From assembly GCA_016235765.1 (NCBI GenBank), contig JACRIZ010000085.1, positions 16,151 through 80,150 on the forward strand: a stretch of 64,000 nucleotides of DNA, given 5' to 3'. The DNA comes from Rhodocyclales bacterium. GTDB taxonomy: Bacteria; Pseudomonadota; Gammaproteobacteria; Burkholderiales; Rhodocyclaceae. The notes under the pieces were generated by a model. It ran no database searches, had not been told where the DNA came from, and saw only the letters and a list, made by a program, of their open reading frames with translations. Below, piece after piece: positions 32,216 to 42,879 of this stretch. Numbering within the stretch: position 1 is the stretch's first letter; every line of letters starts with the position of its first letter. Both the position numbers and the translations under genes were made by a program.

Positions 32216-33412
32216 GTGACCGACCGTGTCAACCTCCGGGGGGAGCGGACGACGCGGCAGGAGCGGAGTGCAGAGGCTGACCACTGCCGGCGCACCACCG
32301 ATCGCCGGTCCGGCCGCGAGCGCCGTTTCAGCCTGGCCGGTCACGGCACCGAGCGCCTTTATTCCTGGGAGGATCAGCGCGCCCAGTACTGGACGCGGCT
32401 GCTGTTCTGCGGCCTGGCCCTGATCTACTTCAATTTCGGCGGCGACGCGCAGGTGCGTCCTTGGACCAACCTCACCGTGGTGACGCTCGCCTTCTCGGCA
32501 TTCGGCGTCAGCATCCTGATGTTCATGTGGCACGCCACGCGCGTGCCGCATGCGCCGTGGCGCCAGCGCCTGACGATGTGGATCGACATCGCGATGGCGT
32601 CTTTCGCGGTGCTCGCGGATGCCACGATCAGTTCGCCGGGCTACCTGGTATACCTGATGGTGATCCTCGGCAACGGCATGCGCTACGGCCTGCGCCTGTT
32701 CGGCGAGGCCGTGTTCGGCTGCCTGGGGGCGGCCGTCGTCATCGTCAGCTTCCGCCTGTTCGACTACGTGCATCTCTTCTCGGTGAGCGCCATCTTCTTC
32801 CTGGTGTTCTTCATCATCATCGTCCTCTATTCCTATTCGCTCACCGCCAAGATCGAGCAGGGCCGCGCCAAGCTGGCCCAGGAACGCAACATCGACGCCC
32901 TGACCGGTTTGCTCAATCGCCGGGCGCTGCTCGAGCGGGCCACGCACATGTTGCGGACCAACTCCGCGCAGGGTTGCGAATTCGTCGTCATGTTCGCCGA
33001 CCTCGATGGCTTCAAGTCCGTCAATGACACCCACGGCCATCACGTCGGCGACCGCGTCCTGGCGGCTGTCGCCACCCGGATCGCCGAAACGGTGCGCGGC
33101 GTGGATCTGGTGGCGCGCTATGGCGGCGACGAATTCATCCTGATTCTGCCCGCCACCACCAAGGAAGCCGGCGAGCTGGTGGCCCGGCGCGTGCGCCAGG
33201 TCATCAACGACTATGCGCACGAGAACGGCATCGACTTCGGCGTCTCGATCGGCATGGGCCGCTACCCGGACCACGGCGCCGACGTCGAGGCAGTGATCGC
33301 CGCGGTCGACCAGGCCATGTACCGGAGCAAGCTCCTGCACGGTCGCGGCGGCATCCTGCACGTCGACGGCGTCGCCGGCGACCCGCTGCCCGCATCGGGC
33401 GGCACCGCGTAG
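32216..33412 (+). CDS. Membrane diguanylate cyclase (GGDEF)
   Basis: Several TM helices, DALTGLLNRRALLER, RGVDLVARYGGDEFILILP. Confidence 0.92.
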   Translation: MTDRVNLRGERTTRQERSAEADHCRRTTDRRSGRERRFSLAGHGTERLYSWEDQRAQYWTRLLFCGLALIYFNFGGDAQVRPWTNLTVVTLAFSAFGVSILMFMWHATRVPHAPWRQRLTMWIDIAMASFAVLADATISSPGYLVYLMVILGNGMRYGLRLFGEAVFGCLGAAVVIVSFRLFDYVHLFSVSAIFFLVFFIIIVLYSYSLTAKIEQGRAKLAQERNIDALTGLLNRRALLERATHMLRTNSAQGCEFVVMFADLDGFKSVNDTHGHHVGDRVLAAVATRIAETVRGVDLVARYGGDEFILILPATTKEAGELVARRVRQVINDYAHENGIDFGVSIGMGRYPDHGADVEAVIAAVDQAMYRSKLLHGRGGILHVDGVAGDPLPASGGTA

Positions 33413-33428
33413 CTTCGCACGGCCGGCC

Positions 33429-33896
33429 ATGGACATCGAGACCTGGGAACTGGCGAGCTACGTCGTTACCGTGATCGGCCTGCCGCTGGCCATCTTCGTG
33501 TTCTTCTTCGAGCAGCGCAAGGAGCGCGACAACGAGGAGGAGGCGGTCTACCAGCTCCTCTCGGACAACTACCAGGACTTTCTCAAGGTTGCCCTCGACA
33601 ACCCCGACCTGCACCTTTTTGCCGAGGAGGAGACGCCGCAACTCTCCGACGAGCAGCGCGAGCGCATGTTCATCATCTTCAGCATGCTGGTTTCGCTGTT
33701 CGAGCGCGCCTACCTGCTGCTCTACGAGGCTGACATGCAGCCCAAGCAGGCGCGGCGCTGGCGGTCGTGGGAGGACTACATGAGCGAGTGGTGCCAGCGG
33801 GCCGATTTCCGCACCATGCTGCCGGTTCTCCTGCGCGGCGAGGACCCCGAATTCACCGTCTACCTGCAGAAGCTGGCCCGCGGCGGGGAAAAATAG
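33429..33896 (+). CDS. Conserved hypothetical membrane-anchored protein
   Basis: Intact ORF with N-terminal TM (YVVTVIGLPLAIFVFFFEQRKERDNEEEAVYQLL); no family recognised. Confidence 0.7.
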   Translation: MDIETWELASYVVTVIGLPLAIFVFFFEQRKERDNEEEAVYQLLSDNYQDFLKVALDNPDLHLFAEEETPQLSDEQRERMFIIFSMLVSLFERAYLLLYEADMQPKQARRWRSWEDYMSEWCQRADFRTMLPVLLRGEDPEFTVYLQKLARGGEK

Positions 33897-34061
33897 CCGG
33901 GCAGGCAATGCCGCAAGCTGGTACACTGCGCGCCGCGCTGGTCCTTATCAGTCATTGCCGCGCGTCGCGTCAGGATTCTCCTTTCCGCGTTTTCCCCTAA
34001 GCGTTTCCGCCTCGACTGGTTCGTGCCTTGTTGCACGCAGGGCCGATTCCAGGAGTAGTTC

Positions 34062-35390
34062 ATGCATTTCACCGACCTCGGCCTGCGCGCCGAGATTCTG
34101 CGTTCCATTTCCGAGCAGGGTTACGACACGCCCACGCCCATCCAGGCCCAGGCGATTCCCGTTGTGCTGGCCGGCCGTGACCTGATGGCCGCCGCCCAGA
34201 CCGGCACCGGCAAGACCGCCGGTTTCACCCTGCCCATCCTGCAACTCCTGTCCAGCCGCGAGACCGGCCTGTCCCTGAAGCGCTTCAAGCCGCGCTGCCT
34301 GGTGCTGGTGCCGACCCGCGAACTCGCCGTGCAAGTGCATGACAGCGTGCGTACCTACGGCAAGCACCTGCGCCTGAAGGCGACCGCTATCTACGGCGGC
34401 GTCGGCATGGGCGGGCAATTGTCGGCCCTGAAGGGCGGCGTCGACATCATCGTCGCCACGCCCGGCCGCCTGCTCGACCACATCGAGCAGCGCAGCGTCG
34501 ACCTCTCCGGCATCGAGATCCTGGTCCTCGACGAAGCCGACCGCATGCTCGACATGGGCTTCATCCGCGACATCCGCCGCATTATTGCGCTGCTGCCGAA
34601 GCAGAAGCAGAGCCTGCTGTTCTCGGCCACCTTCTCCGACGAAATCCGCGGCCTGGCCACCGGTTTGCTCAACGACCCGGTCAGCGTCGAGGTGGCGCGC
34701 CGCAATGCCACGGCCGACAACGTCGCGCAGTCCGTCTATCACGTCGACCGCGATCGCAAGCGCGACCTGCTGATCCAGTTGATCGACGAGCACAAGTGGC
34801 ACCAGGTGCTGGTGTTCACCCGTACCAAGCACGGCGCCGATGCGCTCTCCGACCGCCTGGGCAAGGCCGGCATCAAGAGCGCCGCCCTGCACGGCAACAA
34901 GAGCCAGAACCAGCGCCAGCGTGCGCTCGACGACTTCAAGCGCCTGAAGCTCAACGTGCTGGTCGCCACCGACATCGCCGCGCGCGGCATCGATATCGAC
35001 GAGCTGCCGCATGTCGTCAACTATGAGCTGCCCAACGTCCCCGAGGACTACGTGCATCGCATCGGCCGCACCGGCCGCGCCGGTTCCAGCGGCCAGGCGG
35101 TTTCGCTGGTCTGCGTCGACGAGCACCGGCTGTTGCGCGACATCGAGCGTCTGCTGAAGAAGGACATCGAGAAGAAGGTCGTCGCCGGCTTCGAGCCGGA
35201 TCCGCGCATCAAGCCGGAACCGATCCAGAAACCGCGCGGCGCAGGCGGCGGCCGGGACGGCAAGGCCAGCCACGGCGCGCGGCAAGGCCAGCCGTCGCGG
35301 CATGCCCCGGCCAAGCCGTCGTTCGGCGCGCGCCAGGGACAGGGCGGGCGTCGCAACGCGGGCAGTTCCCGCGGGGCCCGCGACTACTGA
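34062..35390 (+). CDS. rhlE: DEAD-box ATP-dependent RNA helicase
   Basis: [39 protein letters not shown], basic C-terminal tail. Confidence 0.93.
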   Translation: MHFTDLGLRAEILRSISEQGYDTPTPIQAQAIPVVLAGRDLMAAAQTGTGKTAGFTLPILQLLSSRETGLSLKRFKPRCLVLVPTRELAVQVHDSVRTYGKHLRLKATAIYGGVGMGGQLSALKGGVDIIVATPGRLLDHIEQRSVDLSGIEILVLDEADRMLDMGFIRDIRRIIALLPKQKQSLLFSATFSDEIRGLATGLLNDPVSVEVARRNATADNVAQSVYHVDRDRKRDLLIQLIDEHKWHQVLVFTRTKHGADALSDRLGKAGIKSAALHGNKSQNQRQRALDDFKRLKLNVLVATDIAARGIDIDELPHVVNYELPNVPEDYVHRIGRTGRAGSSGQAVSLVCVDEHRLLRDIERLLKKDIEKKVVAGFEPDPRIKPEPIQKPRGAGGGRDGKASHGARQGQPSRHAPAKPSFGARQGQGGRRNAGSSRGARDY

Positions 35391-35407
35391 GCGAGTCGTA
35401 GCGGGCG

Positions 35408-36397
35408 ATGCGCGTCGAACAGATTCGCCGGCGCCTGTTCGACCTCGGCGCCAAGCCGGGGCATGTCGAGCGCCTGCTGCGCAACTGGACGCAGGCGCGC
35501 CCGCTCGATGATTTCGATCTCGCCCACGCGCCGCCGCTGGCGGTGCGCGGCGTGCTGCCGCAACTGACTTCCGAACTCGAGGCCTTGGCGCGAGTGCGCG
35601 CCGAGCATCCGAGCGAGGACGGCTCGGTGCGCCTCCTGCTGGAATTGGCCGACGGCCAGACCATCGAGAGCGTGCTGCTGGGCCGCGACGGGCTGTGCGT
35701 GTCCACGCAGGTCGGCTGTGCGGTCGGTTGCCGTTTCTGCATGACCGGCCGGGGCGGCCTGCTGCGCCAGCTCGACAGCGCCGAGATCGTTGCCCAGGTG
35801 GCAGTCGGCCGCGCCAGGCGCCACGTGAAGAAGGTGGTGTTCATGGGCATGGGCGAACCGGCGCACAACATGGACAACGTGCTCGAAGCCATCGAGGTGC
35901 TCGGCACCGCAGGCGGCATCGGCCACAAGAACCTGGTCTTCTCCACCGTCGGCGACCGCCGCGTCTTCGAACGCCTGCCGCAGGGCACGGTCAAACCGGC
36001 GCTGGCGCTCTCGCTGCATTCCACCCAGGCGCAGCGGCGCGCCGAACTGCTGCCCAACGCCCCGCGCATCGATCCTGCCGAACTGGTCGAACTGGCCGAT
36101 GCCTATTGCCGCGCCACCGGCTATCCGATCCAGTACCAATGGACGCTGATCGACGGCGTAAACGACGGCGACGAGGAACTGGACGGCATTGTCCGTCTGC
36201 TGGCCGGCAAGTATGCCGTCATGAACCTGATTCCCTACAACGACATCGACGGTGCCGCCTTCCGGCGGCCGTCGGCGGACCGCGCCAAGCGGATCGTGAT
36301 GCATTTGCATCATCACGGCATATTGGCGAAGTTGCGCCAGTCGGCCGGTCAGGATGTGGCCGGGGCCTGTGGGCAGCTTCGAGCGCGCGTCGCCTAG
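35408..36397 (+). CDS. RlmN/Cfr-family radical SAM RNA methyltransferase (probable RlmN paralog)
   Basis: LCVSTQVGCAVGCRFCMTGRGG, VFMGMGEPAHNMDNV, C-terminal QSAGQDVAGACGQLR. Confidence 0.88.
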   Translation: MRVEQIRRRLFDLGAKPGHVERLLRNWTQARPLDDFDLAHAPPLAVRGVLPQLTSELEALARVRAEHPSEDGSVRLLLELADGQTIESVLLGRDGLCVSTQVGCAVGCRFCMTGRGGLLRQLDSAEIVAQVAVGRARRHVKKVVFMGMGEPAHNMDNVLEAIEVLGTAGGIGHKNLVFSTVGDRRVFERLPQGTVKPALALSLHSTQAQRRAELLPNAPRIDPAELVELADAYCRATGYPIQYQWTLIDGVNDGDEELDGIVRLLAGKYAVMNLIPYNDIDGAAFRRPSADRAKRIVMHLHHHGILAKLRQSAGQDVAGACGQLRARVA

Positions 36398-37579
36398 CTA
36401 GCGCGCATGCGCGCGGCTGCCCGGCAGCCGCGCGTTAATCCATGCGGTGACGTTGTTCGTCTGGCCAAGCGCAGGCCGCTCGACGCTGCGAAAGGTCACG
36501 AAGCAGATTGTGACGAGGAGCGGCGTGGCAGCGGCGACGACAAGCCAGTGCTGCTCGGCCGACAGGCCGGCAGCACTGACGTGATCGAAGATGAAGTGGA
36601 AGGTGACGTAGAGCACGATGCCATGCAACAGGTAGATGCTGTAGGCCGCTTCGCCGAGCGAGCGCGATACCGTGCTCACCAGAACGCCAAATAGGTTGGT
36701 TCCGCAGGCGATGAGGATGAAAGCAATGGACAACAAGACGAGTGGCCCGACAGCATAAACGTTGGGGAATGCGAGACAAGTGGCGAGACAGCCGATTGCC
36801 AGCAGCGACGCGCCATGCGTCGCTGCCAGCCGACGTGGCCAGGAATTGCGCTGGAATACCGCGGCCGCCATCCCGCCCAGGAAGGCGGCCGAACGATAGG
36901 GCTCCGGATCCCAATGCACCAGATAGGTCAGGGTCGCCAGTGCGATCACGAGATAGACAACCGGCACTCGGGCGCCGATGACAAAGGCAAACAACGGTAG
37001 CAGCAGGTAATAGAACCACTCGTAGGGCAGCGACCAAGTGACGCCGGCGTCTATCGTGAACGTATTCGCGAGGCCGTTTACGTCTGGACTGTCAAGGATC
37101 GTGAAGGTCAGCCACTTGAATGCCTCGCGGAGCACGATCGTTGGTTCCTCCCGCAACTGCCATTGGGTAACGATGCCAACGATGGTCAATAGCAGAAGCA
37201 TTGAAAGGAGATACATCGGCGTCAGTCGTAGGAGTCTCGACACATAGAGCTTCGCCCAGTCGATCGCTTTGGCACGTCCATCGAGGATTTTGGAGAAGAA
37301 TAGAAACCCGGTAATCATGAAAAACAGCGCAACGCTTCCGTGCCCCAGGAAGTTATAGAAAGTGGAAGGCACACGTACCCACGACCCGGTGCGCAGGTTG
37401 AAGTAGGTGATCGCTGCGTGGTGCACGAATACGAAGAGGGCAAGGTAGCCACGCAGGCCGTCGATGGTCGCAAAGCGCCTCGCAGCAGGAGGGGCACCGA
37501 GCGCCCTAACGAGTATCCGGGTGGTGAAGATGGCTGCCAGCAGAACCAGCACGGCTGGAATCGGACTCAAAGGATTCAT
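36398..37579 (-). CDS. Acyltransferase family 3 (OafA/YrhL-like) membrane protein
   Basis: FATIDGLRGYLALFVFVHHAAITYF, about 10 TM helices; the upstream extension to 37675 would start at a TTG. Confidence 0.9.
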   Translation of the reverse strand: MNPLSPIPAVLVLLAAIFTTRILVRALGAPPAARRFATIDGLRGYLALFVFVHHAAITYFNLRTGSWVRVPSTFYNFLGHGSVALFFMITGFLFFSKILDGRAKAIDWAKLYVSRLLRLTPMYLLSMLLLLTIVGIVTQWQLREEPTIVLREAFKWLTFTILDSPDVNGLANTFTIDAGVTWSLPYEWFYYLLLPLFAFVIGARVPVVYLVIALATLTYLVHWDPEPYRSAAFLGGMAAAVFQRNSWPRRLAATHGASLLAIGCLATCLAFPNVYAVGPLVLLSIAFILIACGTNLFGVLVSTVSRSLGEAAYSIYLLHGIVLYVTFHFIFDHVSAAGLSAEQHWLVVAAATPLLVTICFVTFRSVERPALGQTNNVTAWINARLPGSRAHAR

Positions 37580-37846
37580 GCTTGGCGACTCGACCTCTTG
37601 CGCGGCGAGACGATCGCGGGTGGCCGAAACAATCCCGATGAACCCGGTTTCGGCCAGTGGCGCCAGTTCTGCCAAAGAATATATAACGTTATGGTTTCTT
37701 GACTTATAGGCTACTGGGACCGGATGCGCAATTCAAAAGTGATGGGTTTTGGCGACAGGCATCTTACCGAAAACGTCTCTGTCAATATCGCTCCTGCCCG
37801 CTCGGGCACGCCCCGTCATTCGAAGAATGCACCGACAGGAGAGATC

Positions 37847-38359
37847 ATGGACCTGGAACATATCCCCAGAAAGACCGACAAGGGTCGTGTCGAAGTGCAG
37901 ACGCGCGCCTATCAGGTCGGTCCCCGCGAGCGCTCTGTGCTGATCATGGTCGACGGCAAGACCCCCGCGCGTCTGCTGGTCGCCAAACTCGCCTTCATGA
38001 AGAAGGCGGACGAAATCCTCGACGAGCTTTGCGTCGGCGGCTTCATCGACATCAGCGGCCGGGAAGATTTCGCGGCGCAGAAGAAGACTCCCGTGGCGCC
38101 GATGACGCCGCTTACCGAGGAACTGCGCGCCCGCCGCCAGTTCGCGCGCAACTTCGTGACAACGGCCCTCGGTCCGAGCGCCGACTATCTGGCCCTGCGG
38201 CTGGATGGCTGCCACTCGCGTGAAGCCCTGTTGCCGCTGCTGGAAGAGTGCCGCGACTTCATCGAAATGGGCGCGGGACATAACAAGGCGCAGCAGTTCT
38301 GGAACGAACTGGGCCAACTGGCCATTTCGCAGACGTCGATGCGTCGGCTGGTGGCCTGA
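37847..38359 (+). CDS. Conserved hypothetical protein
   Basis: MDLEHIPRKTDKGRVEVQTRAYQVGPRERSVLIMVDGKTPARLL...; intact 170-aa ORF after ggagag SD. Confidence 0.7.
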   Translation: MDLEHIPRKTDKGRVEVQTRAYQVGPRERSVLIMVDGKTPARLLVAKLAFMKKADEILDELCVGGFIDISGREDFAAQKKTPVAPMTPLTEELRARRQFARNFVTTALGPSADYLALRLDGCHSREALLPLLEECRDFIEMGAGHNKAQQFWNELGQLAISQTSMRRLVA

Positions 38360-38432
38360 AACCGCGGGGGCGGCGGCTCCGTCGCTCCCCCCCCCCTCCT
38401 AAGTCAGCCGCGGCAGTACGCCGGACAGGCAG

Positions 38433-38939
38433 TCAGCCGCCGGGAATCGCCGTGAGCTTGGCGAGCGTGGCGGTGAGGGCGGCGATTTCCCTGGCGGTGA
38501 GGGCGGCGCGGATGGCGGAAGCGGAGTCGGCCATGAGTTCGGCCATGGCCTGCTCGACCAGTCGCTTGCCCCGCGCGGTGAGCTTGACCGGACGAACACG
38601 CTGGTCGGCGGCGTGGCGCTGGCGCGAGACGAGCCCGCGCGTTTCAAGCTTGGCCATCACCTTGGTCAGCCCCCCCGAGGTGATGAAGAGCAGGGACTGG
38701 ATGTCGGAGGGCGTCAGTTCGCGCGGCGGCGGGCTGCGGCGCAGGGCGGCGAGAACGTCAAATTCGGCAGGTGTCAGACCGTGGCGGACCCAGGTTTCCC
38801 GGCCGGGTGCCATGACCGCCTCGCGCGCTCGGTGCAGGGCCAGCACCAGCGCGACGACGTCGAGGTCAATGCCTTCGGACCAGTAGCGGCGGTGCATCTC
38901 GACCGGATCGGTAACCGGATGTTGCGGCTTGGGGAGCAT
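38433..38939 (-). CDS. MarR family transcriptional regulator
   Basis: GLTPAEFDVLAALRRSPPPRELTPSDIQSLLFITSGGLTKVMAKLETRGLVSRQRHAADQRVRPVKLT. Confidence 0.95.
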   Translation of the reverse strand: MLPKPQHPVTDPVEMHRRYWSEGIDLDVVALVLALHRAREAVMAPGRETWVRHGLTPAEFDVLAALRRSPPPRELTPSDIQSLLFITSGGLTKVMAKLETRGLVSRQRHAADQRVRPVKLTARGKRLVEQAMAELMADSASAIRAALTAREIAALTATLAKLTAIPGG

Positions 38940-38957
38940 TTGTAAGCGCCGGTAAAA

Positions 38958-38975
38958 TATCTTCCTGGAAAGATA
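38958..38975. promoter_or_regulatory. Putative MarR operator in divergent promoter region
   Basis: Inverted repeat TATCTT-cctgga-AAGATA between marR and the divergent efflux operon. Confidence 0.6.
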
Positions 38976-39022
38976 ATCGGTCAATATCATCGGCATTGCA
39001 AACATATTTTGGGAGCAATGCC

Positions 39023-39514
39023 ATGAACATCCAACGCAACTGGGTCACGCCGATCACGGCGGGTGCCTTCCTGATTTCGGCCGTCACGGGCGTACTGATC
39101 TTCTTTCATGTCGATTCGGGCGCCAACAAGTTCGTACACGAATGGCTGAGCTGGGTGCTGCTGGGCGGTGCGCTGTTCCACACCGCGGCGAACTTCGCCG
39201 GGCTCAACATGCACTTGCGCACGCGCCGCGGCCAGGCCCTGATCGGCGTGTTCGTCGTCGCCCTGGTGCTGAGTTTCATCCCGCTGGGCGGCGGGGGCGA
39301 GCCGCCTTTCATGGCACCCGTGCGCGCGCTGGGCGAAACCAACCTGACGACACTGGCGCAGGTGGCGCAGGTGACTCCCGCGCAACTGCGCGACCGCCTC
39401 GGCAAGGCCGGCGTGCATGTCGATTCCGATCAGCAAACGCTGGCGGAACTCGTCGGGCCGGATGTGCGCCGGCAGATGAATGTCCTCGGTCGCGTGTTCA
39501 AGCCAGTAGAGTAG
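39023..39514 (+). CDS. DUF4405-like membrane protein
   Basis: NWVTPITAGAFLISAVTGVLIFFHVDSGANKFVHEWLSWVLLGGALFHTAANF. Confidence 0.8.
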   Translation: MNIQRNWVTPITAGAFLISAVTGVLIFFHVDSGANKFVHEWLSWVLLGGALFHTAANFAGLNMHLRTRRGQALIGVFVVALVLSFIPLGGGGEPPFMAPVRALGETNLTTLAQVAQVTPAQLRDRLGKAGVHVDSDQQTLAELVGPDVRRQMNVLGRVFKPVE

Positions 39515-39518
39515 GTTC

Positions 39519-40949
39519 ATGACACCGTCTCGTCCCATCCTGTTCGTGGCGCTGCTGGCCGCACTCGGTGGCTGTTCTCAGATTCCGCCGTTGCCCGACT
39601 CCGCGCGGAACATGGCGTTTCCAGGCGCGTGGGCGACGGCGGATGCGGCGATCAAGCCAGCGGCAGTCCGCGACCTGTCGAACTGGTGGCGGCAACTGGG
39701 CGATCCGGTGCTCGACGAAGTGATCGAAAAGGCGCTGACGGCGGCGCCGGACATGCGCACCGCACAGGCGCGGCTGACGCAGGTGCGCGCCGGCCGCGAC
39801 CTCGCGGTGGCAGGACTCTTCCCCAGCCTGGGCGCCTCGGCGTCTGCCAAGCGGAGCAAGGCGGGTACCGCGGCGGGCGGCAGCGGCGCGGCGCAGACGC
39901 TGTACGCGGCGGGCTTCGACGCCAGTTGGGAGCCGTCGATCTTCGGCGGCCAGCGCGATGCGGCCTCGGGCGCCGAAGCCGATGTCGCGGCCAGCGAAGC
40001 CACGCTGGACTCGACACGCGTTTCGCTGGCGGCGGAAGTGGCACTCGAATACGTGACCCTGCGTACCTACCAGCAGCGCCTGACGATCGCCCGCGACAAT
40101 GCGGCCAGCCAGGCGGAGACTTTACAGATCACCGACTGGAAACAACGGGCCGGTCTGGCGACCAGCCTCGACGTAGAGCAGGCGCGTACCAACCTCGAAC
40201 AGAGCCGGGCTTCGATACCGAGCCTGGAAACGGGACGGGCGGAGGCGGAACACCGGCTCGCCGTGCTGACCGGACAGCCGCCGGGCAGCCTGCGCGAACT
40301 GTTGCCGAAGATCAGGCCGCTGCCTGCGCCGCCCGACGAAGTGGCAGTGGGCATTCCCGCCGATACCATCCGCCAGCGGCCCGACGTGCGCGCGGCGGAG
40401 TTTGCCTTGCGCGGCGAGATTGCGCGCAGCGCCGAGCAGCGGGCGGCACGCTATCCCAGTTTCACGCTGAGCGGCTCGTGGGGCTGGCAGGCCTTCAGCA
40501 CCGCCGCGCTCGGCGGCAGCGACACGCTGGTGCGCTCGCTGGCGGGCAGCCTGGCGGCGACGCTGTTCGACGGCGGCCGCATCAGTGCGCGCATCGAGGC
40601 GCAGAATGCCGTCGAGGAGCAGGCGCTGGTGGCTTACCAGGCCAGCATCCTCAGCGCGCTGGAGGATGTCGAGAACGCGCTGGTCTCCTACGCCGCCGGG
40701 CGCGAACGGCTGGAGACGCACCGTCGCGCGGCGGAGTCGGCGCGCAACGCCGCGCTGCTGGCGCGCACGCTCTACGAAGCCGGCTCGGCCGATTTTCAGA
40801 AAGTGCTCGATACCGACCGCACGCGGTTGAGCGCCGAGGACGGCCTCGCTTCGGCAGAGGGCGACCTGCTGGCGGCGGTCGTCAAGCTCTACAAGGCGCT
40901 CGGCGGCGGTTGGCGCGCCGGCGGCGAAACCACGGACGCACCATCATGA
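39519..40949 (+). CDS. RND/ABC efflux outer membrane factor lipoprotein (NodT/OprM family)
   Basis: Lipobox LGGC, NWWRQLGDPVLDEVIEKAL, TolC-like repeats. Confidence 0.95.
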   Translation: MTPSRPILFVALLAALGGCSQIPPLPDSARNMAFPGAWATADAAIKPAAVRDLSNWWRQLGDPVLDEVIEKALTAAPDMRTAQARLTQVRAGRDLAVAGLFPSLGASASAKRSKAGTAAGGSGAAQTLYAAGFDASWEPSIFGGQRDAASGAEADVAASEATLDSTRVSLAAEVALEYVTLRTYQQRLTIARDNAASQAETLQITDWKQRAGLATSLDVEQARTNLEQSRASIPSLETGRAEAEHRLAVLTGQPPGSLRELLPKIRPLPAPPDEVAVGIPADTIRQRPDVRAAEFALRGEIARSAEQRAARYPSFTLSGSWGWQAFSTAALGGSDTLVRSLAGSLAATLFDGGRISARIEAQNAVEEQALVAYQASILSALEDVENALVSYAAGRERLETHRRAAESARNAALLARTLYEAGSADFQKVLDTDRTRLSAEDGLASAEGDLLAAVVKLYKALGGGWRAGGETTDAPS

Positions 40950-42168
40950 ACCAGACCAAAGCAGCCCTCCCTGATTTCCTGCAAGCCGGCAAGTCCGGCC
41001 CCTTGTCCGGCAAGCGCCGCTGGATCGCACTGGCCATCGGCCTTGCCGTCGTCGCCGGGATGATCGCCCTGCTGCCGGGTGGCGGCGAGAAGCAGGGCAA
41101 TTACGTCACCGAGGAGGCGGTTACGGGCAAGCTGGTGGTCAGCATTTCGGCCAGCGGCACTTTGCAGCCGACCCGCTCGGTGGATGTCGGCAGCGAGCTT
41201 TCCGGAACGCTCGAGGCGGTGCTGGTCAATGACAACGATCGGGTGAAGCGCGGCCAGGTGATCGCGCGGCTCGATACCTCGAAGCTCGAAGACACGGTTG
41301 CCAAGTCGCGCGCCGCACTCGCCCAGATGGAGGCGACCGTGGCGGAGGCGCGAGCCAATCTCAAGCGCCTGCGCCATGTCGCCGAACTGTCGGGCGGCAA
41401 GGTGCCGTCGCAGAGCGAACTGGAAACGGCCGAGGCAACCCTGCTGCGCGCGGAGGCGAATGCAGCCAGCGCCCGCGCGACGCTGAAGTCGGACGAGACC
41501 AACATCGCCAAGGCGGTGATCCGTTCGCCGATCGACGGCGTGGTGCTGGCGCGCAAGGTGGAACCGGGGCAGACGGTGGTGGCGGCGATGACGACGCCGG
41601 TGCTGTTCACCATCGCCGAGGACCTGACCAAGATGGAATTGCAGGTGAAGGTGGACGAGGCCGACGTCGGCACGGTCAAGCTCGGCCAGACCGCCAGCTT
41701 CACGGTCTCGGCCTGGCCGGGGCGCAGCTTCCCGGCGACCATCCAGCGCGTCGGCCTGGGCTCGACCATCACCGACAACGTCGTCACCTACAAGACCGTG
41801 CTCGGTGTCGCCAACAATGACTTGGCCTTGCGGCCGGGCATGACGGCCACCGCGCGCATCACCACCGCCGATCGCGACAACGTGCTGCTGGTGCCGAACG
41901 CGGCGCTGCGCTTCGCGCCGACGACAGCGGCGGCGCCGGCGCAGTCGGGCAGCATCGTGTCGCGCCTGATGCCGCGCCCGCCGACGCAGAAAGCCCAGCA
42001 ACGGCCGAACGGCCGGAACGGGTCGCCGCAGGTCTGGGTACTCAGTGATGGCCAGCCGATGGCGATCGCCGTGCAGACCGGCGCCAGCAACGGCCGTCAA
42101 ACCGAAATCGTCGGCGGCGAACTGAAGGCCGGCATGGCGGTGATCACGGATTACCAGGAAACGAAGCA

Positions 42169-42172
<4 letters not shown>
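40946..42172 (+). CDS. macA: Efflux periplasmic adaptor subunit (MacA-like)
   Basis: SASGTLQPTRSVDVGSELSGTLEAVLVNDNDRVKRGQVIARLD; IRSPIDGVVLARKVEPGQTV. Confidence 0.93.

Positions 42173-42875
<703 letters not shown>

Positions 42876-42879
<4 letters not shown>

Noticed and set aside
31889-33436. 515-aa minus-strand ORF
   Set aside because: Antisense to metZ and the diguanylate cyclase gene
33897-34061. rhlE 5' region as a possible tRNA or cold-shock riboswitch
   Set aside because: No cloverleaf or recognisable conserved leader could be identified by eye
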